A DNA stretch of 64,000 nucleotides from Planctomycetaceae bacterium (GTDB lineage Bacteria; Planctomycetota; Planctomycetia; Planctomycetales; Planctomycetaceae). Position 1 is the stretch's first letter, and every line of letters starts with the position of its first letter. Positions 63,543 through 64,000 of this stretch are shown here, piece by piece. A model generated the notes under the pieces. It did not search any database, was not told where the DNA came from, and saw only the letters and a list, made by a program, of their open reading frames with translations. The stretch lies in assembly GCA_021732975.1 (NCBI GenBank), contig JAKFWC010000021.1, forward strand, positions 186,001-250,000. Direction: 5' to 3'. The position numbers and the translations under genes are program-made.

Positions 63543-64000
63543 GGTGTGGTGCTTTCCACGTCAACGAAGGCCGGTAGCGTGACTCGAAAAACGGTTCCTC
63601 GTTCGGGGCGACTTTCCACGGCGATTTCGCCATGCAGATCGCGAACGGTCTGTGCGACCGAGTATAGCCCCAATCCGGTCCCGTCCGCTTTCGTGGTCGT
63701 CAGCGGTTGGAACAATCGGTCCTGAATCTCCGGCGGAATTCCCGGCCCGGTATCGCGGACTTCGATGACGATGGTTGCCGCGCACGATGCGACGCTCACG
63801 GTCACCGTTCCCTCGGCACTGCAAGCCTCCACGGCATTGAGCACGAGATTCAATAACAGCGATTGAAGGGCTTCACGCGACGCCAAAACCAAAACCGCCA
63901 CGCACGGCATTTCGAGAGTCACCCGGACTTGCTGTTGTTTGGCCCGGTGTTGAACGATGTACGTCGTCGTTTTGACAATTTGACCCACATCGGTGCCACG
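63539..64000 (-). CDS. Sensor histidine kinase, C-terminal part (runs off window)
   Basis: At least 153 residues are visible and the frame stays open to base 64000. They form the HATPase_c domain: N box 'LLNLVLNAVEAC', G1 'VRDTGPGIP', F box 'LFQPLTTTK', G2 'GTGLGLYSV'. The stop overlaps the NtrC-type regulator's start by 4 bases, so this is its cognate kinase. The sensor part lies outside the window. Confidence 0.9.
   Translation of the reverse strand, partial: RGTDVGQIVKTTTYIVQHRAKQQQVRVTLEMPCVAVLVLASREALQSLLLNLVLNAVEACSAEGTVTVSVASCAATIVIEVRDTGPGIPPEIQDRLFQPLTTTKADGTGLGLYSVAQTVRDLHGEIAVESRPERGTVFRVTLPAFVDVESTTP

Noticed and set aside
1..64000. tRNA, rRNA, insertion sequences, integrases, phage genes
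   Set aside because: None could be recognised on either strand by eye; short RNA genes could have been missed without a search tool.

Overview
The window looks like a chromosomal segment of a planctomycete. No 16S or tRNA gene is present, so this rests on gene families: a DUF1501 protein with a Tat signal, a DUF1559 pseudopilin-like protein next to a carboxypeptidase-regulatory-like lipoprotein, a protein with the LEPR-type N-terminal motif, a multi-haem/PA14 secreted protein, a Tat-exported Gfo/Idh/MocA oxidoreductase, two sulfatase-superfamily proteins, and many palindromic intergenic repeats. The sequence is GC-rich throughout, with a visibly more AT-rich patch around 28.9-32.3 kb. The genus cannot be named from this window.

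Layout. 0-8 kb: the 3' part of a UbiD-family decarboxylase, cysH, a Tat-exported oxidoreductase, an exported isoaspartyl methyltransferase, a SAM methyltransferase and a GT39 glycosyltransferase. 8.5-15.8 kb: rimI, an aquaporin-arsC pair bracketed by direct copies of a composite palindromic repeat, a DUF1501 protein, a pair of M16 peptidases (one active, one lacking the zinc motif), a small membrane protein and a YbjQ protein. 16-20.5 kb: an LEPR-type repeat protein whose apparent N-terminus is split by an in-frame TGA, a secreted protein of unknown function, and an overlapping HNH nuclease/beta-class methyltransferase pair (restriction-modification). 20.6-29 kb: a Ski2-like helicase, an aminotransferase, a GH17 enzyme and a five-haem PA14 protein. 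29-33.3 kb: an AT-richer patch with a secreted orphan, a lipoprotein and a DUF1559 protein, followed by a LysR regulator.

33.7-37.6 kb: a compact three-gene operon made of a 74-residue membrane peptide, a two-domain protein with kinase-like catalytic spacing plus a methyltransferase fold, and a membrane sulfatase-superfamily protein. This is the strongest candidate for an undescribed system. 37.7-46 kb: a 2199-residue histidine kinase with about fourteen PAS domains and one GAF domain, a lone receiver, and a LuxR-type regulator translationally coupled to a tiny DHp-like protein. 46.2-48.4 kb: an ECF sigma factor, a PspA-like protein and a YugP-type metalloprotease on one strand, which looks like an envelope-stress operon. 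48.5-54.3 kb: a LarA-like protein lacking most nickel-pincer ligands, a YdcF/SanA-type protein, an exported alpha/beta hydrolase and a sulfatase.

54.4-64 kb: a membrane-anchored thioredoxin-like protein overlapping a hybrid histidine kinase, transcribed divergently from a redoxin/haem/copper-monooxygenase/EF-hand fusion and an RND exporter, then an NtrC-type regulator overlapping a kinase that runs off the end of the window. Taken together the last third is rich in signal transduction and envelope functions, while the rest is mixed housekeeping and secreted functions spaced by repeat elements.
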